From Macrobrachium rosenbergii (lineage: Eukaryota; Arthropoda; Malacostraca; Decapoda; Palaemonidae): a stretch of DNA of 64,000 nt. Made by a program: the position numbers and the translations under genes. Of this stretch, positions 47,831 through 58,873 are shown one piece after another. The DNA lies in NCBI RefSeq assembly GCF_040412425.1, contig NC_089743.1:81164971-81228970 (forward strand), read 5' to 3'. Each line of letters begins with the position of its first letter. The stretch's first letter is position 1. The notes under the pieces are model-generated. The model ran no database searches and had not been told where the DNA came from. It worked only from the letters and a program-made list of their open reading frames with translations.

Positions 47831-48480
47831 AACGCTACACAGCACAACGGCCTACAACCCCACAGCGAACAGCATGGTACCACTCTCTTAAGGCAGCTCT
47901 CGTGGCATGTTGCACCAACGAGAGGTGGAAGGAACAGCTCCCCTGGGTCCTGCTGGGTCTCCACACCGCACCGAAGGCAAATGGCAACGCCTCCCCTGCT
48001 GAGAAAGTCTACAGGAAGACACTGGCTGGAGAATTCTTCCCGCTGTCAGCCGATGGCGCTAACACCCCCCTCCCGAGGTTGAGGGGACTCGCACAGAAGT
48101 TCGCGCCCTGCCATAAGACCTTCACCGACAGAACCACCACCTACAGCCCACCCACCTTAGACTCCTGCGCCTACGTCTTCGTCAGGGTGGATGCCCGTTG
48201 GTCGCCCTTAACCAGGCCCTACAGGGGGCCCCACCAAGTCATCAGGCAGGCTGCCAAGGCATACTTCCTTGACATCCACGGGTGGGAAGACTGGGTCACC
48301 ATCGACAGGTTGAAGCTGGCATTGCTGTTGGACAGCGAGGTACACGAGGAGGCAGGCAGGTGTCTCAGAGCCCCTCAGTACCTTCCTCAAGACACCCGCC
48401 TCCCCCACCAAAGCGGGTCCGGGGCAGCCCAGGGTACACATCAAACTAACCCCAGATGTCGGGGTTGTTTCATCCAATAA
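47831..48480 (+). pseudogene. gypsy integrase C-terminal half (right arm copy)
   Basis: An inverted duplicate of the 46924-46302 segment, open for over 200 codons (HSLKAALVACCTNERWKEQL through AKAYFLDIHGWEDWVTIDRL). It begins in the middle of the integrase core just before the site of the lost catalytic Glu, and carries the same small deletion as the minus copy. The apparent start upstream of 47831 lies in antisense RNase H and is not a real start. Ends near 48480, followed by a polypurine tract and the LTR. Confidence 0.85.
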
Positions 48481-48520
48481 TTGCTCCTCTAATTATTTGT
48501 CTTGGGGTGGGGGGAGTATT

Positions 48521-48839
48521 TGTAAGGGCATCAAATCGCCTCTCCATTCTTGTGTTTCGCTCTTCATACGTACATTAATAACTTCATATATGTTACTTGT
48601 TATTATTTCAGATTCTTTATGTATCTCATTGCATTATTGTATGGCCTGTCCGCCGATATATATATCTGCCTTTTACATGTTCAGTAACTCATTATATATG
48701 TCTTTTTATGCCTGTTAATAAACACAACCCCTGTATGGACGCAGTGGGGGGCCTCAGGTCGCTGGCTACCTTTCCATCCGCTTTCCGCATTATAAACACC
48801 TGTCGAGAATAATAAAGGATTGGTCTTTCACCTCTGACA
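48521..48839 (+). mobile_element. gypsy LTR (right arm)
   Basis: A 319-bp LTR starting TGTAAGGGCATCAAATCGCC right after a polypurine tract and ending CTTTCACCTCTGACA, with AATAATAAAGG about 20 bp before the end. It is the inverted counterpart of 45475-45794. Confidence 0.82.
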
Positions 48840-50299
48840 TTTCTTGAACCTCACAGCCCCAGTCCCAGCCAGTGGAAAATTCCACAAGAATTAACCCAAA
48901 TGAATACATAGTACATAGGACTCTTGGACTCGAACCTAGGAACAAATTCCAGGGGTTCAAGAGCGCCTCTCACCATGTCCGGGGGGTCCCAAATCAAGGG
49001 GGCTGACCTTGGATGGACCAAGAGAACCAATTACCCTGTTGCTATCTATCAGCAAACCTGATCCACAAACTGGGTACGTAACTAGTGAACTGGCCACACA
49101 TATCCCTTACTGGGTGGGTTGGCACTCCCAGACAACTCCAGAGTCAGAGCAGAAGGGTATGATTCATGAACCAGGCAATGAGTCAAGTAGCCTGGAAGAG
49201 AAGCTTCTGATGTGAGCGCAAGAGCTCACAGAGAGACAAGGCAGGAGCAGACCTCAAGTCTAAATGGGTTGGCACCAGGAAATGCCAGTCAATGCTGGTG
49301 TCACAGTAACCACGCCAGTCTGCAGGAGAGAGAGTGTGGTAGCCTATCAAGACTTCTTATGTGAAGACTACACTTCTTTCTTTGATGCTTGCCTGCACAT
49401 GGAAAAAGAGTGGGGTCGGGAGGTGGAGGTAGATGATGAAGGAAATGAAGACCAAGAAGAGCACTAATAGCTCTCCTACTCAAGCACAAGGAGGAGGCAT
49501 TCTTTTCTTTCTCTGTGAGGTATCCAAACAAGCTTATGCCCCTTCTGAGGAGATGTCACTTTACTCATTCAGGAACCCACAAAGTCAGTGTGGGACCATC
49601 TGTATCCTTTGGGAGGAATTTTTCAGTTTTCCAAGTAATGATAAGGGCCTTGCATAGACAGACAACCTTTATCTCATTATACCTGAGGGAAGCCAGCCTC
49701 AAGTCTCAGGATACTAATCGCTGAGGAGGCTTGGTGCCTGCTCAACAAGTTGTTTAGGCACCCAGCTCCATTTGGCCAACAAACATTTCACCAGAGTACT
49801 TTTGCTGGTGTAAATCTTGGGGTATGACGCAGAGTAACTGGACACTCTTCTTTCCATTCCTCCTTCCCAGAGCAACATTTAGACCATGGTACCAGCTGGG
49901 TCGGGCTAGATATGCAGTTGACTACTCTTGAGCACCCAGTCATAAGAGATCTTTCTTTGAGATGTTGTCTCCTCCATTCTTCCCTTTAACAAAGTGGAAG
50001 CAGAAGTTGAGCTACTCTGGACCCATCAGTTTGTGTTAACAAGAAACAGTTGCCTTCTGACTTCATTTCTGCAATGAGAATTTTATGGTTCCTAACTTTT
50101 TTCACTTGATCAAGACTTTACAAACCCTACAGCATACCCTACTTCTCGATCATCCCATATGCCAGACCCTGAGTAGGAGGTTACAGGAGCTTGCATCCCT
50201 TCCCGTGCTGTGGCGGGGTCATTGCAGTTCCAGTAGGGTTCAGCTCCAGCTCAGTTTTTCAGAGACCACCTTCCACCTACAGAGTATGTCTTCGCAAAA

Positions 50300-50585
50300 T
50301 GGCTGTTTGTATTTCTATCTGAACAAATATAAAATTTTAAGGTACAGTACAATAATGTGTATTTTTCCTAGTATACAACCCAGAGCTTTTATCAGTCCCA
50401 TCTCTCTTTGTACCTGTGGCTGAAGGAGTGCTTGGTGACGGTAGGAGAGTGAAGGTATTCCCTAATCACGCCCAATAACCAAGGGTTACCTACCTTGTTC
50501 CCAAGATCAACAACTGTCTCTAGCTCCAGCCGAAGGATACTCCTATATAAAAACTCTGGTTGGTAAACCCTAGAAAACTACAAAT
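50300..50585 (+). repeat. DIRS-like terminal repeat (right arm)
   Basis: Contains GTATTTTTCCTAGTATACAA, CTACCTTGTTCCCAAGATCA and a final GGTTGGTAAACC, paralleling the 54.0 and 55.8 kb copies. Confidence 0.75.
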
Positions 50586-51674
50586 TATCTTTACAATTTT
50601 AATATTTTCAAACATTTCACACAACTTTATCTGGATCCTGTTATGGATGTTTGATCACCTGCACTAAGCAACCCAAAGGACTCATGCATCGCTTTTGTAG
50701 TTTTCTTACGTTATTACAATAAACGTAAAGAAACTAATTTTGATGATACTAAATCATTTGATATACCTGCACCATCTAAACTCTAGATCCTGTTAGTATG
50801 TTGACATCACCAGCTTAATGATTCCTGGTATCTCATTACTTGTCTTTGTACATATCCATATAAAATAATCTCTTCCTTTCTACAAGATGTTTATCTTATA
50901 GCTGATTTTTATGTCTCGTCGACAGGTGTTACTGTTTTTAGCAGCTTCATCAGTAAATTGATAGCAAACGCTCTAGTAATCTCATTCCTTCATAACTTTC
51001 CACGAGGTCATCCCTTCACCTTCAGTAAATATCTGTTTTAGTGTCGTCCCATTTGTCAAGTCTCAACTTTTCTAAAGGGTTGTCCTAATCTCTGCTGATG
51101 GAACAACAGAATTTTCCCTTTGTCATGTTTTAGTCCTCAGGTTCCATATTCATTATCCTAATTAACTGTTTTAAAAATCCTGCAAAACATCTTTCTATCA
51201 ATCTTCTCTTTGGAAGTTTCTCATTTGATCTTTATATATCTTCCAAGTCTCTTTACTCTCTTTGCTTTCATCTCACTTTGTGGATGTACTTAACTTAATC
51301 CCTTCCTCCCATCTCATTTTCTTATTATGAATTGGGTTCTTTCTAGAATTATCTGTCTTTTTTTAGGAATTTTACCAGACTTTGTACTCCATTGTTGTGG
51401 TGGTGGCATGACAGTAATCTTTTCAATGCTTAGAATTCTGCAGTTACTCTAAAATGGCAAGAATTTGATCATTACACAAACATACCGTAGATGTAAATGA
51501 TTCTGATAGCTCGTAGATAGAAAATTCAGGAGAATGAGGGTGGACAGCATATTTGTCACCCACAGAATCCGAGTCAGTGGCATGGTCGATCGAGGCCAAA
51601 AACTTCTGCTAGAGTTGAACATCACATAAATTAAAATATCAATATTGTCCCTCCCCTGGTTGGACCCGTCCAGG

Positions 51675-53421
51675 GTGTGGGATCAGAACGACAAGTACCT
51701 CCACATTAATATCCTAGAACACAAGGCAGCCTTTTTGGCTCTCCAAAAGTTTCAGGATTGAGTGATGGGGCACTCCGTGATACTGATGAGTGACAGTACC
51801 ACTGTAGTGGAACACGCCAACAAGCAGGGGATATTGGTATCCCTTCAGCTTTACGAGTTGATGGTGCAGGTGCATGAATGGGCAGTAGTGCACTCAGTGG
51901 AAGATACATTCCAAGCAAGAGGAACGTGGAGGCAGACAAACTCAAGTTGCCAGAGTCAAGTGACAGGGACAGAGTGGTCCCTACACCCAGATGTCGCAGA
52001 AAGATTGTTCAACCTTTGGGGATGACCAATGTTAGACTTTTTTGCAATTCAGCACAACAGGAAGTTGCCAGTTTTCTGCTCGGTCATCCTGGATCCATGG
52101 GAAGCAGCAGAAGACACCTTTCAGGCACCCTTGGGACAATCTCAAAGCGTACGCTTTTCCTCTGTTCTGTGATTTGTCTGGTGATCAACAGGGTCATGAT
52201 CACCCTGAATCTCAGGATGACCCTGGTGGCTCCCAAGTGGCCACATGCTGAATGGTACCTGGACTTACTAACTCTGCTATCCGAGTCATTGACAGAGATT
52301 CCTCTCTGTCACAACCTCCTTTGCCAGCCGCATGTCAAGATGTTCCACCAGTCTGTAGAGACCTTACCTCTTCGCGGCTGGCAACTATCCAGCATCTCTT
52401 GTGAGTGAGAGGCTTTTTCATTGAGCAGCGACAGAGATGTCTGGATACCTTCGCAAGCCCTCTGCAGCTGTGTACCAAGGAAAATAGGCCGTCTTCTGTG
52501 GTTGGTGTTGCAGACAGGGTATCTCTCCGGTTGGAGCTGCAGTACTACTTATTCAGCAGGACTTTCTCGTCTTCCTTCGCTGAGAGAAGCTCCTCTCAGC
52601 TGTTAAGGGCTACAGGGCTCCCTGGGCCTATTCCTGGACCTGAAAGGCATTGATCTTTCCTCCTCTTGGTAGATTTCTATGCTGATGAGAAGCTTCAAAA
52701 AGTCTTGCCCTCCCAGGGAACTCAGGCCCCCTGAGTGGGATATGACTCATTCTTTGGAGCCTGACTCATGCACCCTATGAGCCCTTTTGAGAGCTGTCAG
52801 ACAGGAATCTGACCCTCAAGACTGTCTTCTTGCTTGCCCTGGCATCGGCGAAGAAAGAAGGCAAACTACACGGCCTTTCTTTTGCCATTAAGCACTCGAG
52901 GGGATGGAGATCTGTCACGCACGAATTTGTCCCAGAATTCATAGCAGAGACTCAGAATCCATCGGTCCCTGACGCCAGATTCGGGTCCTTCTTGATCCCC
53001 TCCCTAAAGGAATTTGTTGGTGATGAACCAGATGATATGCTTCAGTTTCCAGTTAGAGTGCTACAGTACTACCTGAAGAAGACTCGACAACTCAGGCCTG
53101 GGTGTTGACGACTCTTCATTAGTCTCGACCAAGAAAGAAGTGTCCAAGAACACCATTTCCTTCTGGCTTTGTGAGGCGATCAAATGGGTGTACTCTACAC
53201 CTGACGAAGTGGGTGACAGTACGTTCTGGGCCAGAGCTCACGAGACCAGGGCTATTGGTCTGCCCCTCACATTTAAAAAGAGCTTGTCAGTTCACCAGGT
53301 ACTGAAGGCAGGAGTGTGGTCGCCACAGACCACTTTCACCTCCTATCTATAGGATGTTGCCCATGGGTCTTTGGACACTTTTTCCTTGGGTCCTGTGGTG
53401 GCTGCTCAGCAAGTTGTGTAG
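51675..53421 (+). pseudogene. DIRS retrotransposon: RNase H and tyrosine recombinase, decayed
   Basis: RNase H: HINILEHKAAFLALQKFQ (catalytic Glu) and ILMSDSTTVVEHANKQG (catalytic Asp), then TEWSLHPDVAERLFNLWG and the DIRS block DFFATQHNRKLPVF. The tyrosine recombinase starts near 52.8 kb: LTLKTVFLLALASAKKEGKL occupies box 1, where the catalytic Arg of the usual R-x-S-E-L is not seen. It ends with box 2, AHETRAIGL (His-x-x-Arg), and the nucleophile in TFTSYLQDV, closing GPVVAAQQVV and a TAG at 53419-53421. Many stops and shifts, so inactive. DIRS elements integrate by recombinase rather than DDE integrase. The 5' half is missing, replaced by the inverted repeat. Confidence 0.8.
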
Positions 53422-53959
53422 CTCATCCAGTTCCCTTAGCAGGACAGGTAGCATCTCGGCTAAGATGTGGGTTGCGAAAGAGAGAGAGTGAGTGCGTGAG
53501 ACTAGCCTCCTCCCTATCTCTTTTATTCTCCTTCTCTCTCCATGGGCAGAGGATCGGTTGGCAAGCCGTCATGTGTTGGGATGGGCATAGATGTTGGTGA
53601 GTTACATTTCCGAGCACCCTTTCTATTATCTAATGTACTTTAGTGGAGTAGGAGCAAGTCCTACCTTTTCTCTAGCAAGGGGAGGGAGGGGTTAACAATT
53701 AACAAACCCGCTGGTTATCTTCAGTATCTTCAGCTTTGTCTCTGACATGAAGGGTTCATCCAGACCTTTTTCAAATCAATGATGCTTCTCAAACCCATTA
53801 TTTCGAAAGGCCCAGAAGCCAGGAGGTTGAACACTCTTATGGTTAACAGATCAAAGTATGGGACTACTTCCATTGCTCTACATGACCAGGAAGGGAGGCC
53901 CAGGTACGGCAAACCACTAGTCGGTTCAGAAGCTTACTCAGTATCCTCCCACCAACAAG

Positions 53960-54260
53960 TAAGTCTTTCATATGTAAAGACTGAGGATTTGTATTCGTGT
54001 AGGAACAAATGACAAATTTTTAAAGTAATTTGTATTTTTCCTAGCATACAAACCTGAGGTCTTTACATATACTGCCCACCTCAAGCCACCCCTCATTCTG
54101 ATACATGGGCCAGAAGGTAAGTGACTGCATAACCGTATGAAAGAGTGGGACTCCCCACCCAACTGTCCTATAGTTAACTACCTAACAATCTTATTAGAAT
54201 TGAATAGCCAGTTTCCAGCTGCGCTGAATGCATTTCCATGTGTAAAGACCTCAGCACTTT
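53960..54260 (+). repeat. DIRS terminal repeat with hairpin
   Basis: ATATGTAAAGACTGAGG (about 53968) and CCTGAGGTCTTTACATAT (54053-54070) are arms of a roughly 100-bp hairpin centred on GTAATTTGTATTTTTCCTAG. A third version, GTGTAAAGACCTCAGC, closes the unit near 54256. It lies 540 bp after the recombinase stop, where a DIRS 3' inverted terminal repeat belongs. Confidence 0.75.
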
Positions 54261-54269
54261 AAAGAGTTG

Positions 54270-55730
54270 TTTTTCTCATGGGTCAGCAAAGAATTTAATA
54301 GCGTTCCTTGTAATTTTTTCAATGAATATGCATCAAGGGAAGGATTGTCCTCTATGATTAGTCTCATAGACTGGGGAATCACTCTGCTCAGAGCTTATAC
54401 CTAGCAGATAATGGACTATTCCTTTCAGCAAATATTTTTTTTACTGGGTTAGGCCTTTCCTCTTCAGTGGAGCTGTATATACTTTAAGTGTTGGACTGTC
54501 TCTGTCTCCTAGGAATTTCAGTCCTGAGTGACAAGTTCTTAGTGATTTAAGCATTATGAAAGCATCTCTCAAGAATCTATTCTGCTGTTGGACAGTGTCT
54601 TTAACTGTCCTTTCTTGGCCTCAGTGTATAATTAGGGCTAGTCTTTTGGCTTGTTGTATTGCATTCGGTTTTCAATGGGGTGAAGATTGCTCTCGTTCCA
54701 TCGTTCCTCAATAGAAGTGGTAGCTCATGTCTTGTCTCTTTTGGCAAGAGTTTGAGGGTTTACTCAATCCTTCCCTCCAAATGTAAGGTGGAGATCCAGA
54801 TGAGATACTGCTATACCAGCCTGTGCATTTCAGTACTACAATATTTGAAGTTATCCACACCCACAGCTTGAGTGTTTCCTTCTTTCGTTAATACCATTAG
54901 TGCTGGGAAGTTTTCTGTGAATTCTTTCTTTTGGCTTCGTATGGGTTCTTTAGATCATCACTGACTCCCTCGTATGGTTTTTTCTGACTGCAGGAGGCTG
55001 GTTCCCTTCCCATGTGAATGATGTTGAAGCCAAGAACATTAGTCCTTCCCACACTGTTTGGCTGAAATTTTGGGGTTTCTAGGTAATGAGGGTGAGTGTC
55101 TGACGTATCAGATTCCATTCCTTATTCTATCCAAGGGATGTCATTCATGTCCCAAACACTTTTTCTTTGAGACCTGTGATGGATGTCCAAAATGTGTAGT
55201 CATTTGAGCTCCATTTTGGACAAGGTCAGTACCTTGTCCGAAGTACCTAAGCCAGGTGTAAGTCTGTAGGTGGAAGTGTTATGACTGGATTTCATTCCAT
55301 CCTTATTTCTTCTTTTGAGAGCAACACCTGGTCTGGAGTACATGCTGGAGTTGAACAGGACACAAGTGATTGCACATCGGGCATCTTCTCCCAGCTGAGT
55401 GGCAGTGTCTTACTTGTCATCTGTTCTATAGCAAGGGAGAGAGGACTATGTAAGAGTTACTCAGGCACCCAATGCTGGGTTTTACCAGGATCAAACTGCC
55501 TTCAGACATGGTCTCCTACAGATGTCATGGTTTTCTGAATGGTTCCTTACTTCAATTAACACCCTCCTGCCTTAGAGGGGGCATCCAGGCCCAGGGTCTT
55601 ACTGCTCTTGCCAACTGTTACACCAGACCAGTAGGGGTTCAGGAGTCACTATCTCCCTTGCTTGCGAGGCAACCGGGATCATGGCAATTCTGTGGTGGTT
55701 CTCAGCTCTTAGTTAGTTGAAGGGGATTGA
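54270..55730. other. inter-repeat sequence, possibly decayed DIRS
   Basis: Bounded by DIRS-like terminal repeats. The last bases (CTGTGGTGGTTCTCAGCTCTTAGTTAG near 55.7 kb, read as separate short blocks) resemble the GGTGGCTGCTCAGCAAG end of the recombinase frame at 53.4 kb. So a second recombinase 3' end may be present. Otherwise no recognisable domain. Confidence 0.35.
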
Positions 55731-55734
55731 CCTC

Positions 55735-56050
55735 CCATTAAGGAGTAAGTCTCCTATGTAGAAGGAAATGGTTTGTATTCCCATGAGAACAAATAACATA
55801 CAGGTATTTGTATTTTTCCTAAGTATACAAACCAAAGCCTTTTATATTTAGTACTCTTCTCAGTCCCTGGGGCTAAAGGGAAAGTAAGTAAGACAGTTGG
55901 TGAGTGAAGGATACTCCACTCACCTCCTACCTTCACCTGTTAACTACCTTGTTACCAAGTTTCAACCGGTTTCCATCTCGCATCTGAATGATACTTTGTA
56001 AAAGGGTCTGGTTTGTATGCCCAGGAACAATACAAATTGTTTTTCAAAAT
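55735..56050 (+). repeat. DIRS-like terminal repeat
   Basis: Shares GGTTTGTATTCC, GAACAAATAACA, TATTTGTATTTTTCCTAAG, CTACCTTGTTACCAAG and a closing TCTGGTTTGTATGCCC with the other terminal repeats. It is itself hairpin-like around the TATTTTTCCTA core. Confidence 0.75.
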
Positions 56051-56059
56051 GTCATATAT

Positions 56060-57265
56060 TTAACCTACAATTTTGTTTGCAAATTTAAGCACTCGTAAAT
56101 TTATCGTCACACTTAGACTTATCCATCAGAGGTGGGGTAGATGGAGGGGAGTGAGGGGGGGGAGGACTCCTTAGTAGTGCGTAGTTTAATCTGCACACAC
56201 ATGTACAGGTCACCAAATAGTGAACTGGTCAAGTGAGGTGCTGAGGTTTGTTGAGGGTCCTCATAAGAAGCCAACGAGAAAAAGAAACTTTTGACATAAT
56301 CATGACCTATCTCTACCAACCACTTACAGGTCTTAAACAAAATGTTGTATGATGTCATTGCTTAGGAGCCAATAACATTTGCAAAATCTCCCAAACAGAA
56401 GAGCTCTCCCAGCCACAAAAATTCTGTGTGGCCATGACACATCTCTATCAGGAATTCACAGGCAATATATAAATGATGTAGTTGCTTTTGAACCAATAAC
56501 AGTCACAGAAGTTCCTGAACAGAAGATCTCTCAGCCCCTAGCCAAAACCAAGGTGAAAAACTGAAGAAACACCTGAGGGGCTGTTGTCAGTCTGAATCAG
56601 AGAGCTTTGAACTAGCACAAGTCTTGTTGCAGAAAAAGGTGGAGGTACTAACAAGAGTTCTGAGGGACAGGTTCTTGGAATTAAACATCTCTCAGATCAA
56701 ACAAAAGCAAGATGTTGTCCTCTCTGATGGAACAGAACAGTACAGCATGTGAGCTCCCATCTAAAAGTGCGTAAGCCATATACTTGGTCACTCCAACCCC
56801 TGTGGAACTTCTTACAAGAGGCTTTCTGCCCTTCCCGTTCTTTTTCCTCCTGCAGGAGGAGGATGAAAAAGGAGTCAAGGAAGAGGAGGTGACAGGAGAG
56901 CCCTTACACATCTTCCCCTCCTAGCTCAGTCTTGCTCTCTTTCACTGAGGAAGTTGCAGTAGGCAATGACCTTGGGCTTCTTCCACTGGAAGGAAGACCA
57001 CTACTGGAAACTCAACAGCATTGACCTCCTAGTAGTTGCAACAATAGCAGAAAACTGCAATATGGTTAAATGTGTGATCCCCCACCTCACGACTTCCACA
57101 TTTCGTCCAGGAGGGGTGTACTCAAGGAAAGAGTAGGGAGGTGTTCAGCAGAAAGAAATGACAGGCTAACACTTGAAGGCTACCTCATGCACCAGACTTC
57201 CCAACAACAGTAAATTCTTCCCTGCAATAGCAACACTACTGATTCTGAAAGGAAGATACAGGTAT
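56060..57265. other. no gene recognised
   Basis: Short frames only. Likely more decayed retroelement sequence, since it lies between two DIRS-like terminal repeats. Confidence 0.35.
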
Positions 57266-57279
57266 TACACAGTGGTGAG

Positions 57280-57550
57280 TTAAGTATACCTTAGTTTTAC
57301 CAGACCACCAAGCTGATCAACAGCTCTCCTAGTTCTGGCCCGAAGGATTAGACTTATTTTACGTGGCTAAGAACCAATTGATTACTTAGCAACAGGACCT
57401 ACAGCTTATTGTGGAATCCGAACCACATTATATCAAGAAATGAATTTCTATCACCAGAAATAAATAACTCTTCATCAGCCGGCTGGGGGAATTGAACTCC
57501 GGCCCATCGAGTGACAGTCTGAAGCTCAACCGACTCAGCCAACGAAGGGC
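57280..57550 (-). mobile_element. tRNA-derived SINE, full length
   Basis: Same family as the four other copies, in the minus orientation. A perfect 14-bp target-site duplication, TACACAGTGGTGAG, flanks it at 57266-57279 and 57551-57564. It is inserted in the decayed DIRS region and is therefore younger than it. Confidence 0.93.
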
Positions 57551-57589
57551 TACACAGTGGTGAGGTCACTAAGAAAAACTGAGGGGAAG

Positions 57590-57845
57590 AAGGTTCACTA
57601 TACTAACTGAGACCCTTCACGCCTCTGAATATAGCACCATTTCTTGGGAATAAAACACACAAAAGCTCAAGAAAATGTTCTCGGTGACAGGAGGAAGGTA
57701 AGGGGCATTCCCCAACTCTCTCTCCATAACCACCAGTTAACTATCACACTACCTAGTTTAGTGACAAGTCTCCAACCTTGCAATGAAAGATACTCTTCCA
57801 GCGATGTTTGAATTTTTGTAGGAACAAACAAGCTTATGGTAACTC
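57590..57845 (+). repeat. diverged DIRS-like terminal repeat
   Basis: CACTACCTAGTTTAGTGACAAG, GATACTCTTCCAG and ATTTTTGTAGGAACAAAC follow the order of the 55.8-kb copy, but the core TATTTTTCCTAG is lost. A weak match. Confidence 0.45.
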
Positions 57846-57849
57846 AAAA

Positions 57850-58832
57850 ATGGCTATGTGGAAGCTTCAGGAGAGGTGTAGGGTGAACTTAAAATGTACT
57901 GTACTGTGTACTAAAAAAGAGGGAGCAGCAGCACCATGTAGTAGTGGGAGAGCAAGCATTGGGGAAAAAAAAAAATTTTATACTAGACTTTTGAAAGTTA
58001 TTGAAAATGTAGGAAGTGACAGCAACATGGATTAAGAGGAAAGGGATTGCCAGAATACTGGTAAATAAGACTACAAAACAAATTGGATAGTTTAAAGGTT
58101 TGTACTGCTATACACAGCAAACATGGACACTTGGAAAGAAAACATGTTTCAAGAGGTATGACCAAAATGCCAAGATTCATGGACATAACTTGGTGGGAAG
58201 ATCATACAATAAATGAGAAAGTTGCTGAGAATTATGGTGTCCAGAGGCTGGAAAATAGAGACCTATAAAAATTAAGATAATTATCATAAGTAGGCTTTCT
58301 TAGGGCTGGCCTGAAGAGGGATTGTAATAAGTTTGATTTTACTAAACTGAAGCTTTTTAAAAATTAATAACTGGATAAGTCAGAAATTTAGTGAATATAT
58401 ACTGTGTAAGTAGCTTGACAATGACTAGTAGGAAGGGCCAAAAATTTGTGAAAAAAGGGAACTGAAGACAAGCTAGACCAGCTTGGTATTCAAGACAAAA
58501 GTGCACACAGTAGAAGACACAAAAACAAATTTGTATGTGGATAATTCAGAGACTAAATGTCCACCAAGTTTACATTGGTCATTCATGAATTTATACAGCA
58601 AAATGCTAGGACAGAAAAACAGAAACTTACAAAAAATAGTTTTACTACCTCGAAACTTTCACATAATTTGACAATAACTTGTTATCTCTTTTTATGCATT
58701 TTAAAATACCCCGCCGAGGAGCAAGTAACCTAGTAAGGAGCAGCGCATCTAACTCGGTTTATAAGTTCACAATAATGACAATATCATACTAACAAAATAC
58801 TGCAGAATATAAATGTAAATTATAAATGATAG

Positions 58833-58873
<41 letters not shown>

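Larger units (their letters stand above)
47831..51681. repeat. right arm of a ~9.1-kb inverted repeat
   Basis: A mirror of 46,924-42,562. Order: gypsy integrase C-half, polypurine tract GGGGTGGGGGGAG, LTR, a 1.4-kb DIRS gag-like stretch (49.2-49.5 kb reads VVAYQDFLCEDYTSF), a DIRS-like terminal repeat, and about 1 kb of unrecognised sequence. It ends at 51.68 kb where the DIRS RNase H remnant begins. It lacks the 432-bp solo LTR found in the left arm. Confidence 0.9.

Noticed and set aside
47761..48082. Frames antisense to the gypsy remnant on both arms
   Set aside because: They arise because the inverted repeat places the same sequence in both orientations; they carry no independent signal.
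38000..58000. Search for endogenous viral sequence of shrimp viruses
   Set aside because: All recognisable reverse transcriptase, RNase H, integrase and recombinase pieces fit LINE, gypsy or DIRS retroelements; no parvovirus-, nimavirus- or nudivirus-like protein was recognised.
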